NCBI GenBank assembly: GCA_963575745.1
Contig: CAUYUJ010020550.1
Coordinates: forward strand, 7,003-71,002
Source of the DNA: Prorocentrum cordatum
Lineage: Eukaryota > Sar > Dinophyceae > Prorocentrales > Prorocentraceae
DNA: 64,000 nucleotides
Direction of reading: 5' to 3'
Shown: piece after piece, positions 21,501-33,300 of the stretch
Layout: every line of letters begins with the position of its first letter
Numbering within the stretch: position 1 is the first letter of the stretch
Made by a program: the position numbers and the translations under genes
The notes under the pieces: model-generated
The model's database searches: none
The model's input: the letters and a program-made list of their open reading frames with translations, nothing else
Told to the model about the DNA's origin: nothing

Positions 21501-21707
21501 GGACACCCGAAATGGGTACCGAAAGAATGGGCAACATGCCCAACAGCAAATGTTGTCCCGAACCAACAGCGGCCGCTGTTGGGCGGGCGGCCTCCTGTCT
21601 CGAACGGACACGGGCCGCGGCGGCGCGGACAGCGAGGCCTGTTCAGAACGAACAAGATCCGCTGTTGGGCATAGTACCCATTCTTTCGGTACCCATTTCG
21701 GGCGTCC
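21501..21707. mobile_element. Foldback element with arms of about 50 bp and an internal NotI-type palindrome
   Basis: The left arm (from GGACACCCGAAATGGGTACC through CCCAACAGC at 21548) is answered by its reverse complement at about 21660-21707. Mismatches are few; the clearest is GCAACAT against GTACTAT. Inside is the perfect 20-bp palindrome CCAACAGCGGCCGCTGTTGG at 21563-21582, whose half-site repeats part of the arms. It has no coding sequence. Confidence 0.8.
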
Positions 21708-21734
21708 AGAGCACTTGCGCTCGGGTGCCTCGCG

Positions 21735-21895
21735 GGATTGCAAAAAAACCCTGGATTGCAAAAAAAACTTTGCAAAAAAACCCTGGATTGCAAAAAAAAC
21801 ATGTTTTTTTGCAATCCTGGGTTATTTTTGCAATCCTGTTTTTTTTGCAATCCTGGGTCTTTTTGCAATCCTTCGTTTTTTTGCAATCCTTCGTG
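21735..21895. repeat. TTTTTTGCAATCC repeats arranged head to head
   Basis: Three copies of GATTGCAAAAAAACCCT-like units run in one direction and five TTTTTTGCAATCC-like units in the other. They meet at a central ACATGT at about 21799-21804, making a large A/T-tract palindrome in GC-rich DNA. Confidence 0.85.
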
Positions 21896-22075
21896 CCGGC
21901 GCCTCCCCCCCCCGGCGAGAGCCCCGACCGCAGCGCCCGCCGCCCAGGAGTCGCAGGAGGCCCGCCGCCCCACCGAGCGGTGCAGAGCGCGAGCCCTGGA
22001 GACCGACGAGGGCGGCCACGAGCGCGGGGCCGGGGACGATGATGGGCCGACTTGCCACCACCACTACCATAATTA

Positions 22076-22370
22076 GGTGGGAAGGGGAGGAGGAGGAGGA
22101 GGAGGAGGAGGAGGAGGAGGAGGAGGAGGAGGAGGAGGAGGAGGAGGAGGAGGGGAGGAGGGGGAGGAGGAGGAAGAGGAGGAGGAGGAGCAGGAGGAGG
22201 AGGAGGAGGACGAGGAGGAGGAGATGGAGAAGGAGGAGGAGGAGGGAGGAGGAGGAGGAGGCGGAGGAGGAGGAGGACGAGGAGGAGGAGGAGGAGGAGG
22301 AGGAGGAGGACCAGGAGGAGGAGGAGAAAGAGGAGGAGGAGAAGAGAAAGAGGAGGAGGAAGAGGAGGGC
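22076..22370. repeat. (GGA)n microsatellite, about 290 bp
   Basis: GGA/GAG repeats with few interruptions. The flanking minus-strand frame gives Ser- or Pro-rich strings. Confidence 0.95.
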
Positions 22371-23160
22371 CTCCCCCCGCCCAACCTGTGGCAGTGGTGG
22401 TGGTGGAACACTGGCCCCTCGGACGAGGGCCGCGGAACAGAGGACGGCGAGGGCCGAGGGCGAGGACGGGCGCAGGCCCCCCGCCTTCTGCATCTGCAGC
22501 CTCGCGGCCGCCTCCGCCGCCGCGGCCTCGGCCCGCTGCTTCCGCTTCGCCTCGGCCTTCGCCCTCTCGGCCTCGGCCTTCCGCCGCCGCTTCTCCTCGG
22601 GAGCGCCCGCGCCGCCCCTGACGAGCAAAAAGAGCACCCCGAGCCCGTTGAAAGAGGACCTAGCTTGAGGGGGCCAAGAACATCAGGGATATGGGGGGCC
22701 TCTCCTGCGGATGCATCGAGCCAAACCGCCCGAATAGAGTACCCCTACTGCGAAGACGGGGGCTCCGTGGGGCCACGCCTTCATCGTCTTACTAGGCTTA
22801 TGGGGTCTTTTGCTCTCGATGACCCCCCCCTCCCCGACCGAGCGCAGGGGCGGCGCTTCGACGGCGTGCAGGGGCAGCGCGGGGGCGGCGCGGCGCCTGC
22901 GCCAACTGGCACGGCGACCCTGGAGCCCGCCCGCAAGCCACAGCCGAAGGTATGATCCAGAAGCATATGCTTTGATAAACCGGGGCCAACTTCCCAGAAA
23001 AGTCTTCAACCGAGCCTGGGCCTTGCGATATTGGGCCAACGTGCTCAAAAAGCTGGGCCAGCTTTCCGGCAAGCCGGTCAAGAAACGCTGGCACAGCTCT
23101 TCGGGAGGAGGTTTCTTTGTCAGATGCTCGATTGCACTCTCACGAAAGCCAGCCCCCACG
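22371..23160. other. No gene recognised; GC-rich
   Basis: Minus strand 22460-22630 would encode an Ala/Glu/Lys/Arg helix (EEKRRRKAEAERAKAEAKR), a low-complexity coiled-coil-like stretch. Minus strand 23168-22900 has a frame with LCQRFLTGLPESWPSFLSTL that looks less biased than its surroundings but matches nothing recognised. Confidence 0.35.
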
Positions 23161-23164
23161 GAAT

Positions 23165-23410
23165 GCAATCATCCTCCCCCCTCTCCTGCCCCGACCCTGC
23201 CGCCTCCTGCCCTCCTCCCTCCTGCCCTGCCCTCCTCCCGCCCTCCTCCTCCCCTCCTCCCCTCCTCCCTCCCTCTCCTCCCCCCCTCCTCCCCCCCCTA
23301 CCCGCCTCGCCCCCTCCCCTCCACTCCCCTTCCACCCCCCATCCTCCTCCCCATCCTCCCGCCCTCCTCCCCCCCTCCTCCCCTCCCCTCCCCCCCCCTC
23401 CTCCAAGCCA
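23165..23410. repeat. Pyrimidine tract, CCCTCC/TCC-rich
   Basis: Almost all C and T over about 240 bp. Confidence 0.9.
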
Positions 23411-23945
23411 CCTCCTTAGGATATTGTAGGAAAAAGGAAGAGGATCATCATCCCCAGGGGGGTGCGCGAAACAGCCACGATGATCCCCCCCGGTCGGGGG
23501 CAGATGCTGGGATAGCAGCTACTACTCCAACTTTACCCCACGGGCAGTTGGTTGAGCAGGGACCGACCGTCCCGGCATTCCTGAAGGCCTACCACTACCT
23601 GTTCTTAGAACCCCAAAATGTTCGAAGGACAAAAGCAATGGTTTTAGAACATACTCCCGACCTGTTAGAACAAGACAGTCTCGGCCAGAAATGTTATAAT
23701 AACATTTCGTGGAACCACACAAGATTCTTAGAACATTGCTTGGTATGCCCATAGGCACGCCAGGACGCTTCGCCACTGCTTGAGTTGGACTCGCTTGTTA
23801 CAGCCGGACCTAAGACAGAAAAACACCCTTCAAGAACATGAGATCCTCCGCTGGCCAAACCGAAGAACATTCGAGGGCCCCCCCCAGGATACACAAGAGC
23901 GTCTGACAACCCCGAACCGACCTCGATCTTATACCTCGGTCCGAC
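23411..23945. other. No gene recognised
   Basis: Contains several TTAGAAC words between about 23600 and 23730 (GTTCTTAGAAC, GTTTTAGAACAT, GATTCTTAGAACA), a weak short repeat. No motif in any frame. Confidence 0.4.
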
Positions 23946-24420
23946 CGTACGAGGAGGAGCCCAGATCCTCCGCTTCCCCCCTCCCCTCCGCATCTCCGCC
24001 CCTCCCCCCCCAGACCACCTTCGTGCCTCCCCCCTCGTTCCATTCCCCTCCACCCTTGGGCCCTGCCCCGTCGTGCCCTGCCCCACTTCCATTCCTCTCC
24101 CCCCGGACTCCCCCCCACCCCCTCCGCGTCTCCGCCCCCCCTCCTCCTCCCTCTCGTGCCCTGCCCCGTCCTCCCTCCCCCGGGCACCCTTCCTTTGCCT
24201 GCCCGTGACCTGCCGGTCGCGCCAGCCAGGCGGCAGAGCGCGGCGGGGAGGGTGAGGAGGGCGAGGATCGCGATGTCGAGGAGGAAGGAGGGAGAGGGGG
24301 GCCAGAAGGGTGGACAAGGACGAAGAGGGGAGGGAGGGCTGGAGGGAGGGAGGGGAGGGGAGGGGAGGGGAAGGGAGGAAGGGAGGGAGGGGGAGGAGGA
24401 ACAAGTTAGGTGCGCTCGCG
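23946..24420. repeat. C/T-rich then G/A-rich simple sequence
   Basis: Pyrimidine-rich to about 24190, then purine-rich (GGGA)n-like from about 24270 to 24410, so the strand bias flips. Confidence 0.75.
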
Positions 24421-24514
24421 TCAACATCTGACATCATACCCCTCCCTCCCATCCCTTCCATGGCGCTGTATTTCTCTATCCGCGGACGCGTGTCGTAGCG
24501 GACCTGTGGCTCCG

Positions 24515-25010
24515 CGCGCGTGTGCGTAGTGGGTGGTGGTGCGCGTGCGTGCGTGCGTGTGTGCGTGGTTGTGGTTGTTGTGGTGGTGGTGTGTATGTGT
24601 GTGTGCGTGTGTGCGCGTGTGCTGTGGTGTGACGTGGTGTGGCGTCTTGGTGGTTTGGTGGTGGGCCAGGTGCGTACGTGCGTGATGGCGGTGGTGGTGG
24701 TGGCGGTGGTGGTGTGTGTGTGTGTGTCTGTGTGTGTGCGTGTGTGTGTGTGCGTGTGTGTGTGTGTGTGCGTGTGTGTGTGTGTGTGTGTGTGCGTGCG
24801 TGCGTGTGTGTCTGTGTGTGCGCGCGTGTGATGTGGTGTGACGCGGTGTAGCGTGGTGGTGGTGGGTGGGGTAGTGCGGTGGTGGTGGCGGTGCGCGGTG
24901 GTGGTGCGCGTGCGTGCGTGCGTGCGTTGGTGGGTGGAAGTGGCGGTGGGTGTGCGTGCGGCGGGGCGGGGCGTGGTGCGGCGCGGTGGTGGCGGGCGGA
25001 TGGGCGCGCG
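24515..25010. repeat. (GT)n/(GTGC)n array
   Basis: Interrupted TG repeats with GGTGGT and GCGTGC words; a near-pure (TG)n core is at 24715-24800. Minus-strand His/Thr-rich frames are repeat products. Confidence 0.9.
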
Positions 25011-25170
25011 AGAAAGAGGCCCGCGCTGGGGCGAGAACGCCATCCTGAACGACGGAGGCAAAACACCGATCCGAAAATGAGGCCCACGCTGCAGCGGGAG
25101 CACGATTCGGAACGATTCGGGAGCAAAAATGAGGCCGGCGCCTCAGCGAGAGCAGCATTTTGCAAAAAAC

Positions 25171-25173
25171 AAA

Positions 25174-25215
<42 letters not shown>
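25171..25215. repeat. (AC)n microsatellite
   Basis: About 22 AC units. Confidence 0.95.
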
Positions 25216-25217
<2 letters not shown>

Positions 25218-26440
25218 GGCGAAAACCCAACTCCCGGGAATCCTGTGTGAAAAAAACAGTACGCAGGGGGGGTCGAATATTCCCAGCACGACATCAGGGG
25301 AAGAGGGAGAGTAGTATTCATATTGAGTAACTGTAGATGAACAGGGGAGACGAGACGGAAAGAGGAGGGAGAGAGGAGAGAGGAGGGGACGCATGAGGCA
25401 GACAGGAGAAGGAACAGGAGGGAGAACAGAGGAGAAGAAGCAGGACAAGGAAGAGGAGGAGAGAGGACGAGGGCCTCCCTCCCGTTCTCCTCCAAGAGTT
25501 GGCGTGTGATCTGCTTCCGCCTGGGTGTGGTAGCGCGCTGCTGCGCATCCCCCCAGACCTCTGCCCTCCTACACCCCCCGGCTGCTACTGCTGCTGCGGC
25601 CAATCCTTCTCCTCAAGCTCCTCATGTCATTTGTGTCTCCAGATCCACCCGGTCCCCGTCGTCCTCCAACTCGTGGTCATCACTGTCTTCGTCAGATCCG
25701 TCATTCCCCTCATCCGCCTCGTCTCCACATGCTCTTCAAGCGCGAAATCATCCACCTGATTATCATCCCGCCACGGTGTTCGTCCGTTCCCTGGTCGTTT
25801 CACTCGAAATTCGGTGCCAACAGAGTTCAACTGCACAAGAGTTAGGCGTAGAGGCAAGAGGCTTCAAGGCAAAGGGTCAAACCTCCCTGTCTCTTGCTCT
25901 CTCTCTCTCTCTATATATATATGTATACACGCATCTCAATATGCATGTGTGTATGCATGTATGCATACATACACATACACATACGTGCAAGAGTTCAACG
26001 ATTCCTACCCCCTCCTTCTGTATTCCTCAATACATAAATATATACACACAAGCTTGGTACAAACGTATATGGATAAGTATGCACACGTGTATACCTGTGA
26101 ATGTCTATATAAATGTTCGTTTGCGAGTATGCGTGAACATGTAACTGTGCATGTACATCGGATTCACCCTATTAAACAATCTTGCACCTTCGAATGTGGA
26201 CAAACCGCTGCTCTCAGAATGACCAAACGCAGCCGTCCTCTTCGTCCCTCTTCTTGCGAAGGTCATCTTCATGCTGTCGTTGTTCGGCAGCCACCTGACA
26301 CAGCGGGGAATAAGCACCAGATGGAGGTATGCACAAGGAAATGCAGCAGGAACGGGGCATACAAGGAAGCTGTGCATTGAGAGGCATAGGTACACTTTCA
26401 TGGCAGGACTGGCATGCGTAATCCTCTTCCTGCTCATCGT
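25216..26440. other. No gene recognised; simple-sequence islands
   Basis: 25320-25470 is purine-rich (GGAGAGA words). 25880-26160 is TA/CA-rich (TCTCTCTATATATATGTATACAC and ATACATAC words). Minus-strand frames at 25860-25480 are acidic or polar without a domain. Confidence 0.4.
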
Positions 26441-26530
26441 TCTCCTCCTCACCATCAGCAGCATCATGGCATTCATCCTCATCATCAGCATCAGCAGCAG
26501 CATCATCATCATCAGCAGCATCATCATCCC

Positions 26531-26577
<47 letters not shown>

Positions 26578-26866
26578 CCATCATCATCACCGTCATCATA
26601 ATCATCATAGTCCTCGGCATCAGCAGCAACAGTATCATAAGCAGCGTCAGCATCAGCATCAGCATCAGCATCATCATCATCAACCTCATTATCGTCATCA
26701 CCGCTAGAGTCAGCATAATCATGGTCATGAGCATGATCATGATTCTGATCATCATCATCATCATCACCGTCATCACCAGCATCATCATCAGCATCGTCAT
26801 CATCGTCATCGTCATCGCCAGTGGCGACATCAACAGCATCAGCAGCATCACCATCATCAGCGTCAG

Positions 26867-26921
<55 letters not shown>

Positions 26922-27375
26922 TTCATCATCATCATCATCATCATCATCATCGTCATCGTCATCGTCATCATCATCATTACCAGCATCAGCATCATCATCA
27001 GCATCAGCATCATCATCTATCATCGTCATCAACCTCAGCATCGGCGTCATCATCATCCTTCTCTGCAGCATCATCAGCATCACCATCGTCATCATCGTCA
27101 ACACCATCATTAGGCAGCATCATCGGCAACATCTTCATCATCGTCATTGTCATCGTTCTACTCATCGTCAGTGACATCATCTTCGTCATCATAATTATCA
27201 TCATCAGCAGCAGTACCATCAGCATCATCATCATCAGCATCAGCATCATCATCATCATAATCATCACCACCGTCATCACCACTATCATCATCATAACCAT
27301 CATCAACAATATAATCAGGATTAACGGCATTATCGACAGCATCATCAGCAGCAGCGTCAGCATCATCCTCACCAA

Positions 27376-27433
<58 letters not shown>

Positions 27434-28440
27434 GTCATCATCATCAACAGCGGCAGCAACAGCAGCATCAGCAGCATCATCAGCAGCAGAAGCAGCAACA
27501 GGATCATCACCGCCACTACCATCACCATCACCATCATTATGATCATGAGCAGCACCAGCATCAACATCACCATCAGCAGAATCATCATCATCGTCAGCAG
27601 CAGCATCAGCATCAACATCATCATCATCATCATCATTATCATCATCCCGCGACATCCTCATCATGTTCATCATAAGCATCATCATAAGCATCATCATCAG
27701 CGTCATCATCGTCGTCATCGTCCTCATCATCATCAGCAGCATCCGTATCAGCAGCAGCAGCATCGTCATCATTGTCATCCGCGTTATCATCATCACAATC
27801 AGCATCATCATCACCACCGCCACCACCACCACCACCATCATCACCATCATCACCGTCATCATCATCATCAGCATCATCATCATCAGCAGCATCATCTGCA
27901 TCATGAGCATCTTCATCATCGCCATCCTCCTTATCAGCATCGTCACCACCATCATCATCATCAGCATCGGCAGCATCATCAGTATCATAATCAGCATCGC
28001 CACCATCGTCCTCACCAGCCTCATCCCCATCATCAGCAGTAGCAACCTCAGCAGCATCACCACCATCAGCACAATCATCACCAGCATCAGCATCATCATC
28101 ATCCTCATCAGAATCATCATCATCAGCGTCATCATCGTTATCGTCATCATCATCACCACCAGCATCATCATCGTCATCATCAGTATCATCATCATCAGCA
28201 TCATCATCATCGTCATCATCACCATCATCGTCATCATCATCATAATCATCATCGTCATCACAACCACAACCATCACCAGCAGCCTCATCATCATCAGCAT
28301 CATCAGCAGCAGCATTATCACCATCATCATCGCCATCCGCATGATCATCATCATTACCAACATCATCATCGTCGTCGTCAGCATCATCATCATCAGCAGC
28401 ATCGCCATCATCAGTATCATCAGCATCCTAATCCTCCTCA
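26441..28440. repeat. (ATC)n/(CAT)n-rich array, 2 kb
   Basis: The longest ATC-type array in the window, with pure cores near 26530-26580, 26868-26950 and 27380-27435. Minus-strand Met- or Asp-rich frames up to 438 codons and plus-strand Ile-, His- or Ser-rich frames all follow from the repeat. Confidence 0.95.
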
Positions 28441-28740
28441 CCATCGCCATCCTCAGATTCCCCCCCTCCTCCACAGCACATCCGCCTCCGTCTGCGCCAC
28501 CTCTGCCAAGACCCCCGCACCCTCACGACCACAGCGCCCTCCGCCCGCCCCCCACCGCTGCGACTCGGCAAGCCTCGCTGCCCCGACAGCATGCTGCACG
28601 CGAGGCTGCACACCGCCTGCTCGCCTGTCCGACGCCCCCCCCCCCACGCCGCGACGCAGCCCGCCCGCCTTGACCTGCTCGAGGTCGGTGAGCGGCAGGA
28701 GAAGCTGGAAGCGGGCATCGCCCTGCTCAGGTCGACGAGC
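28441..28740. other. GC-rich stretch, no gene
   Basis: One plus-strand frame has a helical LDLLEVGERQEKLEAGIALL stretch at about 28668-28730, directly before a TCC array. It may be a scrap of a coiled-coil protein such as a LINE ORF1; that is a guess. Confidence 0.3.
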
Positions 28741-28744
28741 TGGA

Positions 28745-28855
28745 GCCTGATGGTCCTCCTCCGCCTCCTCCTCCTTCTCCTCCTCCTATCTCCTCCTCAT
28801 CCCCCTGGTCCTCCTCCTCCTCCTCCTTCTCCTCCTCCTCCTTCTCCTCGACATC
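28745..28855. repeat. (TCC)n microsatellite
   Basis: TCC/CTC repeats with short interruptions. Confidence 0.9.
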
Positions 28856-29600
28856 GATAGCAACAGCCCTGCGATCCCTGGTCAGACCAGCGCAGGGCGC
28901 CTGGGCACGCGCGAGCCCGCCCGAGAGCACACGTGCGCGGGACGCGGATAGGGCACGCGTCCACACGCGCTGGCATACGGTCAGGGAACTTCTGCTGAGC
29001 GTACCGCGGCGGCGGCCCTGGCGGCACGCGACGCCCCGCAAGCCGAGGGCATGTTGCTCCGCTCTGCGAGGCGTGAGACTTGGATAGATTCGGGACGCTG
29101 ATGCCTGGGACCAGGACGGAGTTGGCATGTCGCGCCGAAACATTGTGGGCTAGAACCAGCGGAACGACACGCTAATAAGCAAAAGCTCCCGACCCTGATG
29201 TCCGCGTCGCAAACCGCATGCCAGAGTAAACATGATCGGACGAACGAACGAATGCTGGAGTCGTGCGTGCTCCTCTGGAGAGCTCGCCCGTGCCCACTAG
29301 GGCATGGCGTGGAGGCCGTGGCCTCCACAGGAAGATCTTCTATTCAAACCTTTGAAACGTATGCCCGCTCATATGATGACCACCACTCTGTGCACACAGC
29401 GGCCCAGACGGGAAGTGCCGCTTCTGTGGCTGAAGTCGAAACGCTGGCATAAGGTCCTAGAAAAGGAACGAGGCCTTTCTATTACCTAAACTTCGATCTC
29501 ACAAAGAGAACCTGAGGAACACCTGAGACAAACGGTAAAACAATTGAGGAGCACTGCGCCCCTCCCAAACGAAAAGGGTTCCTTCTTCAGCGGCCCGACC
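28856..29600. other. No gene recognised
   Basis: Unique-looking DNA of ordinary composition; no motif-bearing frame, hairpin or repeat was found. Confidence 0.4.
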
Positions 29601-29724
29601 GTGTGTGGCTCGACGGGCGGGCGTCGAGGGCAGCGCGCAGGACGCACAGGAGAGCGAGCATGGAGGAGTGGGGGGCTATGGGGGGAGGACGCAGAGTAAG
29701 AGAACTGGGAAGGCGAGCGCGTGG

Positions 29725-30110
29725 ACTCTCGGGCCACCTTCGGGGGCCTCTTCGGGCGATCGTGGGGAGCTCCTGGATGCCTCCTGGAGCATCTTGGGGG
29801 TCCCTTGGGGGAGCTCGGGGAGCTTCTTGGGCCCTCGTGGGCTGCCTAGGCGCTTCCCCAGGGTCTGCGGAGGCTCTCGTGGGCCAGCCATCTCTGCGCC
29901 CTCTTCGGCCGCCTGGGGGCTCTCTCTTGGGCAGTGTGCGATGCGAGCCTCGCCGGGCGCTCTTGGGAGCCTCTGGGCGCCTCATGGGAGCCTCATGGGA
30001 GCCTCTTGAGGGTCAATTGGGGCGCTTCGGTGGTCCTGTGGGGAGCCTCTGGAGGCTGCTTTGGGCCGTCCTGAGGCCCTCCAGGAGCGATTCGCAGACG
30101 ATGTTGCTCA
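29725..30110. repeat. CTCTTGGGGGCC-type repeat locus related in composition to the left-edge array
   Basis: GGGGGCCTCTTCGGGCGATCG, CATCTTGGGGGTCCCTTGG and GAGCCTCTTGAGG-like words follow one another, as in 1-2300 and 60060-60300. No clear 355-bp period is seen here. Confidence 0.55.
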
Positions 30111-30250
30111 GGAGACCCCTCTGGAGCCGATTTCTGAGAGCCTCCCCAGCGAAACTGCCACGCTGCAAACCCATCGGGGCAAGAACGGGAAGCGCCGCTC
30201 CATGGAGCTCGCGTGCGCACGCGCGCAAGGACCAATGGCGGCGCACACAA

Positions 30251-30365
30251 GGGGGTAGGGGGAGGGGGGAAGGCTTCTTAGAAGGAGGCTGCTTCTTAGA
30301 AGGCGCCGGCCTCCTTCTAAGAAGCAGCCTCCTTCTAAGAAGCCTTCCCCCTCCCCCTACCCCCC
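30251..30365. mobile_element. Foldback element, family F1, nearly perfect hairpin of about 53-bp arms
   Basis: The left arm runs GGGGGTAGGGGGAGG, AAGGCTTCTTAGAAGG, AGGCTGCTTCTTAGAAGG. The right arm is its reverse complement, differing by one G in a G run, with a loop of under 10 bp around GCGCCGGC. Each arm contains two copies of CTTCTTAGAAG, itself a palindrome. A diverged copy is at 50046-50215 and a related hairpin at 41411-41444. Confidence 0.9.
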
Positions 30366-30369
30366 TCTG

Positions 30370-30850
30370 CGCGTGGCCAGGACCAGCACCCCACGCGCAT
30401 TCGTGCCAATGGGGTGCCGGCGCTGGCCTCCCCCCAAATGTCCAGGTGGCTGCCATGAGCAGCCTGTGGTCAGCGGCTGCCTGCGGTTGCTCTGGTCAGA
30501 TACAGCATTCGGCCCGCCCTGAGGAACGACAAATGCGGAACGAAGCCCCTTTTTCCCAAGTAAGTCTATTTTAAGTTCGAAGGAGCGCCAGAGGGGTTCG
30601 CCGCCAAGAAGGCAGCGGAACGCATGCAAACCAAAAGAACGACCGAGCCCCTTTTGAAAAGCAAGTGTTCCTTATTCAAGCCGGACCCTGTAATGCGCGT
30701 GCTCTGTGCACGGATGGGTATAAGTTTGCCTCTCCTGCACGCTGGCCAATTCGCTTCTCGGTACCCCCGTTTAGCTCTACTCGCTTGTGCAGCCATTCTA
30801 CCTCCCCACCGACGGAAAAAGTGCAAAGTTTGCGCCATGTGTGCGTGCGC
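30370..30850. other. No gene recognised
   Basis: AAGCCCCTTTTTCCCAAGTA at 30543 and GAGCCCCTTTTGAAAAGCAAG at 30644 are similar short words. Frames are short and featureless. Confidence 0.4.
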
Positions 30851-31021
30851 TTAGGTCGGGGCGTGCCCCACTACCGGCGGATTTTCGGCGATACATGAAA
30901 TAATAAACCAATTAAGATTCAAAGATTCTCAAAGATAGTCCAAACATCGTCCCCCGATTATTTCTTGATTTTTTGACTTTTTGATAATACTCCTCCTCTA
31001 GAGGGACGTGTCCGATTTAAC
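30851..31021. mobile_element. Small TIR element, family M1
   Basis: The left end TTAGGTCGGGGCGTGCCCC and right end CTCTAGAGGGACGTGTCCGA (inverted) resemble the M1 ends. An interior block with ATCGTCCCCCGATTAT followed by AT-rich DNA and TCCTCCTCTAGAGGGACG is shared, in inverted orientation, with 34360-34425. The left end is more diverged than the right. Confidence 0.6.
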
Positions 31022-31339
31022 ATGAGGGCTGGGGTGCCAGTCGCCCACCAGCCCCTGGCAAAACGCAGGCTCGCGGATCCGAAAAGCGCATCCTCGAGCC
31101 GGCTCTCTCAGCCGTGCTGGCGGCTGCGCCCCGCGCGCACGCGCGCGCTTGCCTGCGTGTACGGCTGTGCGCGTGTGCGCGCGTGTGTGCGCGCGCCAGA
31201 CGCTCGCCCCATCCTTGTTTTCCTTCGGCCGCGTCCCTCCTCCCTCCACCTCTTGCATGGAGGCATAATCCGCTCCAAGGGCATCCCCGTTTAGGCATCC
31301 CATCACCAGCGCAGTCACACTCTGCTTAGCCACCGACGC

Positions 31340-32256
31340 GAAAAAGTGTGTGCGTGTGTGTGTGTGTTATGTGTTGTGCGTTGTGTGGTGTGTGGTGTAT
31401 GGTGTGTGGTGTGTGGTGTGTGTGTGGTGTGTGGAGTGTGTGTGTGTGTGGTGTGTGGTGTGTGGTGTGTGCGGTGTGTGCGGTGTGCGGTGTGTGTGTG
31501 TGTTGTGTTTGTGGTGTGTGGTGTGTGTGGTGTGTGGGGTGTGTGTGGTGTGTGTGGTGTGTGTGTGGTGTGTGTGGTGTGGTGTGTGTGGTGTGTGTGT
31601 GTGGTGTGTGGTGTGTGGTGTGTGTTGTGTGGTGTGTTGTGTGTGGTGTGTGTGTGGTGTGTGGCGTGTGGCGTGTGCGGTGTGTGGCGTGTGCGGTGTG
31701 TGTGTGTGGTGTGTGTGGTGTGTGTGTGTGTGGGGTGTGTGTGGTCTGTGTGGTGTGTGTGGTGTGGTGTGTGTGGTGTGTAGTGTCTGTGGTGTGTGGT
31801 GTGTGGTGTGTGGTGTGTGGTGTGTGGTGTGTGGTGTGGTGTGTGTGGTGTGTGGTGTGTGGTGAGTGATGTGTGGTGTGTGGTGTGGTGTGCGGTGTGT
31901 TGTGTGTGGTGTGCGGTGCGTGTGTTGTGATGTGTGGCGTGCGTAGTGTGTGTGTGTGTGTGCGATGTGGTGTGTGGTGTGTAGGTGTATGTGATGTGTG
32001 GTGTGTGGTGTGTGGTGTGTGGTGTGTGTGTGTGTGGTGTGTGGTGTGTGGTGTGGTGTGTGGTGGTGTGTGTGTGGTGTGTGGTGTGTGTGTGTGTGTG
32101 TTGTGTGGTGTGTGGTGTGTGGTGCGTGGGTGTGTGGTGTGTGTGTGTGGTGTGTGGTGTGTGGTGTGTCGTGTGTGGTGTGTGTTGTGTGGTGTGATAT
32201 GTGTGGCTTGTGTAGTGGTATTTGTGGTGTGTGTGGTGTGTGATGTGGTGTGTGTG

Positions 32257-32294
<38 letters not shown>

Positions 32295-32875
32295 GTGTGT
32301 GGTGTGAGTGTGTTGTGTGTTGTGCGGTGTGTGGTGTGTGGTGTGTGGTGTGTGGTGTGTGGTGAGTGGTGTGTGGTGTGTGGTGTGTGTGGTGTGTGTG
32401 TGTTTGTGTGTGTGGGGGGGGGGTATGTGTGTGTGTGGGTCTGTGTGTGGGTGTGGGTGGGCATGTGTGGGTGTGTGGGTGTGCGTGGGTGTGTGTGAGT
32501 ATGTGAGGGTGTGTGTGGATGTGTGTGGGTGTGTGCGGGTGTGCGTGGGTGTGTGTGGGTGTGTGTATGTGAGGGTGTGGCCGTGTGTGTCTGTGGTGTG
32601 TGTGTTGTGTGACGTGTGTGGTGTGTGTGTGTTTGTGTGTTGTGTGTGTGTTTGTGTGGTGTGTGTGGTGTGTGGTGTGTGTGGTGTGTGTGTGGTGTGT
32701 GTTGTTGTGTTGTGTGCGTTGTGTGTGTTGTGTATGTGTGTTGTGTGTGTGCGTGTGTGCGTGTGTGTGTGCGTGCTTGCGTGCGTGCGTTTGTGTGTGC
32801 TGTCTGCGTGTGCTGTGTGCTGTGTGTTTGTTGTTGTGTGTGGTGCGTGTTGTGTGTGTGTGTGCCGAAGGAGCG
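31340..32875. repeat. (GTGTGTG)n/(GTGTGG)n array, about 1.5 kb
   Basis: GTGTGTGGTGTGTGGTGTG repeats throughout, with GTGTGGGT-type variants at 32400-32580. The plus strand gives Val/Cys strings and the minus strand a His/Thr string of up to 656 codons; neither is a gene. Confidence 0.97.
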
Positions 32876-33300
32876 GGAGGGTGTACAGCATGCGTGCGGT
32901 ATGTGTACTGGGCGGGCGGGCAAAGGGGGGGTCTCGGTGTGCGTGCGGGGTGTGTGCCGGGCGGGCGGGCGGGGGTGCGTGTACGGTGTGCGCACGGGGT
33001 GTGTGCTTGGCTGGCGGGAGAGAAGGGCGCACAGTGGGCGTACGCTCTGTGTTTAGTGAAAGTGTTGTGGGTATTGCTTGTGTGGTGCGTATGGATGTAT
33101 ATGTGCATTCGCGCGCTGGGGATGTGCGTTGAATGTGGTATATGGTGTACCGTGCGCATGTGTTTACGCACGATTGCACTAACAATGACGATGACGTGAC
33201 GATGATGGTGATGATGCCGATGACGACGATGCTGCTGATGATGGTAACAATGACGATGACGAAAAAGGCTTTTCCCGTCACATAAGATGTCCTCAAACAA
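32876..33300. other. G-rich spacer and a (GATGAC)n run, no gene
   Basis: GGGCGGGCGGG words recur at 32905-32970. 33180-33265 is GATGAC/GATGATG-rich. Confidence 0.5.

Noticed and set aside
22077-22955. Gly/Glu-rich protein of 292 codons
   Set aside because: Starts in (GGA)n and continues into GC-rich DNA without a motif.
26105-28474. Asp-, Met-, Ile- and His-rich frames of up to 438 codons
   Set aside because: Products of the (ATC)n arrays, also seen at 8.1-9.1 and 17.8-18.7 kb; no non-repeat domain is attached.
31326-33300. A 656-codon minus-strand frame and several Val/Cys plus-strand frames
   Set aside because: They are direct translations of the (GT)n array; all three frames of both strands are open for the same reason.
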